Positions 6,011-6,557 of a stretch of 6,557 nt of DNA are shown one piece after another; the first letter of the stretch is position 1, and each line of letters begins with the position of its first letter. The notes beneath the pieces were generated by a model, which saw only the letters and a list, made by a program, of their open reading frames with translations, did no database searches and was not told the DNA's origin. Source of the DNA: an uncultured bacterium. GTDB taxonomy: Bacteria > Cyanobacteriota > Vampirovibrionia > Gastranaerophilales > Gastranaerophilaceae. Location: contig URXH01000094.1 of the NCBI GenBank assembly GCA_900551675.1, forward strand, positions 1-6,557. The letters run 5' to 3'. The position numbers and the translations under genes are program-made.

Positions 6011-6164
6011 ATTCTTCTAAAGTTGTGATGAAATTGATATTATCGAATATATCGATTTTACTTTCATCAATAAAAAGTTTGTATTTTTGCAGAATTTCAT
6101 CATTAATATTGAAATTTTCAGCTTCCAAAATCGGCTCAATTCGGGGTTCCTGTTTAATTTTCAT
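6009..6164 (-). CDS. Small hypothetical protein, 51 residues
   Basis: A short gene read on the minus strand from the ATG at 6162-6164 to the TAA at 6009-6011. It begins MKIKQEPRIEPILEAENF and ends FDNINFITTLEE. An excellent AAGGAG at 6173-6178 lies 8 nt upstream. The alternative ATG at 6169-6171 is only 1 nt from that site and its frame stops after five codons, so 6164 is the start. The protein is charged, rich in Ile, Asn, Glu and Asp, and has no membrane segment, Cys or recognisable motif. It follows the 6193-6552 gene by 28 nt on the same strand, so the two are probably co-transcribed, and ends in the terminator shared with der. Ribosome site, full-length frame and exact terminator fit make it likely real. 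Function is unknown. Confidence 0.7.
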   Translation of the reverse strand: MKIKQEPRIEPILEAENFNINDEILQKYKLFIDESKIDIFDNINFITTLEE

Positions 6165-6186
6165 CTTTCATACTCCTTAATAATAA

Positions 6187-6202
6187 AATTGTTTAAACAA
6201 TT
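6187..6202. repeat. Perfect 16-bp palindrome over a stop codon
   Basis: AATTGTTTAAACAATT is a perfect palindrome. It covers the stop codon (6193-6195) and last two codons of the 6193-6552 gene and lies just upstream of the ribosome site of the next gene. It could be a dimeric-protein site or chance in AT-rich DNA; there is no loop, so it is a poor RNA hairpin. Confidence 0.6.
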
Positions 6203-6552
6203 GCTTCTGATACGTAATTTACCATTTCATCAAACATATTTTGCAGCGGCAAAGTAATATCAACCATTGTTTGACGTTGGATTTCAGCAAGTGTGTTTTC
6301 TGCAGACTTAACAGGTTTTACGGTAACTTCTTCAAATTTACCCTGTTCAAGCTGTTCAAGCAAATCTCTTGAAAAATCAGTTGTACTCCTTAATGATGAT
6401 AAAATAGCGCAGTCAATTCTAAACAAATCTTCGGATGATAATTCACTGCTAAGCATTCTCTCCAGTGCGTCAATGTCATTAATATCTCTCATAATTCCAT
6501 TGGCGACGGTGTTACAGTCTTGTACCATAACATTTTCAATTTTTGAATCCAT
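6193..6552 (-). CDS. Hypothetical helical cytosolic protein, first gene of a two-gene operon in view
   Basis: A 119-residue protein beginning MDSKIENVMVQDCNTVANG. The codon directly before the ATG is an in-frame TAA (6553-6555), so no longer reading exists; only five bases upstream are visible, so the ribosome site and promoter cannot be judged. The chain looks almost wholly alpha-helical, with heptad-like Leu/Ile/Met spacing at about 20-70 (DIDALERMLSSELSSEDLFR) and 85-119 (LAEIQRQTMVDITLPLQNMF), separated by a Lys/Val/Pro hinge (EEVTVKPVKS). No signal peptide, membrane span or catalytic motif was seen. Length and helical layout are those of small chaperone, flagellar or secretion accessory proteins, but no residues identify such a family. 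It sits 28 nt before the 51-residue gene. Confidence 0.75.
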   Translation of the reverse strand: MDSKIENVMVQDCNTVANGIMRDINDIDALERMLSSELSSEDLFRIDCAILSSLRSTTDFSRDLLEQLEQGKFEEVTVKPVKSAENTLAEIQRQTMVDITLPLQNMFDEMVNYVSEAIV

Positions 6553-6557
6553 TTAAA

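Noticed and set aside
6293..6556. Open frame on the plus strand opposite the 6193-6552 gene, starting MFSADLTGF
   Set aside because: Very Ser/Leu-rich, no ribosome site seen, and it is antisense to a frame with more natural protein composition that leads into a gene with a good ribosome site.

Overview
The window is AT-rich (roughly one third G+C by eye) bacterial chromosome in the standard code: UGG is used for Trp and UGA is not read through. Short cyanobacterial-type MetRS, the low G+C, AAGGA-type ribosome sites and a dispersed GTCATGCTGAA/TTCAGGATGAC palindromic element would fit an uncultured gut lineage such as Gastranaerophilales (Vampirovibrionia/Melainabacteria). That assignment is inference from general resemblance, not a demonstrated match. 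No tRNA, rRNA, CRISPR array, transposase or phage gene was seen.

Layout. 1-225: no gene; an AT-rich block with TAA/ATT triplet runs and seven exact copies of the octamer GTAGAAAA, four forward on the left and three reverse on the right. 226-636 (-): small protein with one membrane segment and a basic tail, with an eighth octamer copy upstream at 671-678. 750-2378 (+): polytopic GT-C-like glycosyltransferase. 2435-4024 (+): methionyl-tRNA synthetase (metG). 4031-4130: a 100-bp nested palindromic element between two convergent genes. 4143-4535 (-): acidic, coiled-coil-like hypothetical protein, divergent from 4657-5988 (+): ribosome-assembly GTPase Der. 5987-6010: bidirectional terminator. 6009-6164 (-): a 51-residue gene. 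6193-6552 (-): a helical hypothetical protein upstream of it in the same operon.

metG and der are housekeeping translation and ribosome-assembly genes. The glycosyltransferase probably works in envelope glycan or lipid-linked sugar metabolism. The four minus-strand genes are not recognised. Two start corrections matter: der very probably starts at 4657, because a perfect extended -10 lies inside the longer reading and implies a leaderless mRNA; the first minus-strand gene probably starts at 636. Four minus-strand or metG start sites have AAGGA-type sites 7-8 nt from the start codon, while der and the glycosyltransferase have none. I found no complete novel system. The most unusual non-coding signals are the octamer cluster at 38-220 and the nested palindrome at 4031-4130.
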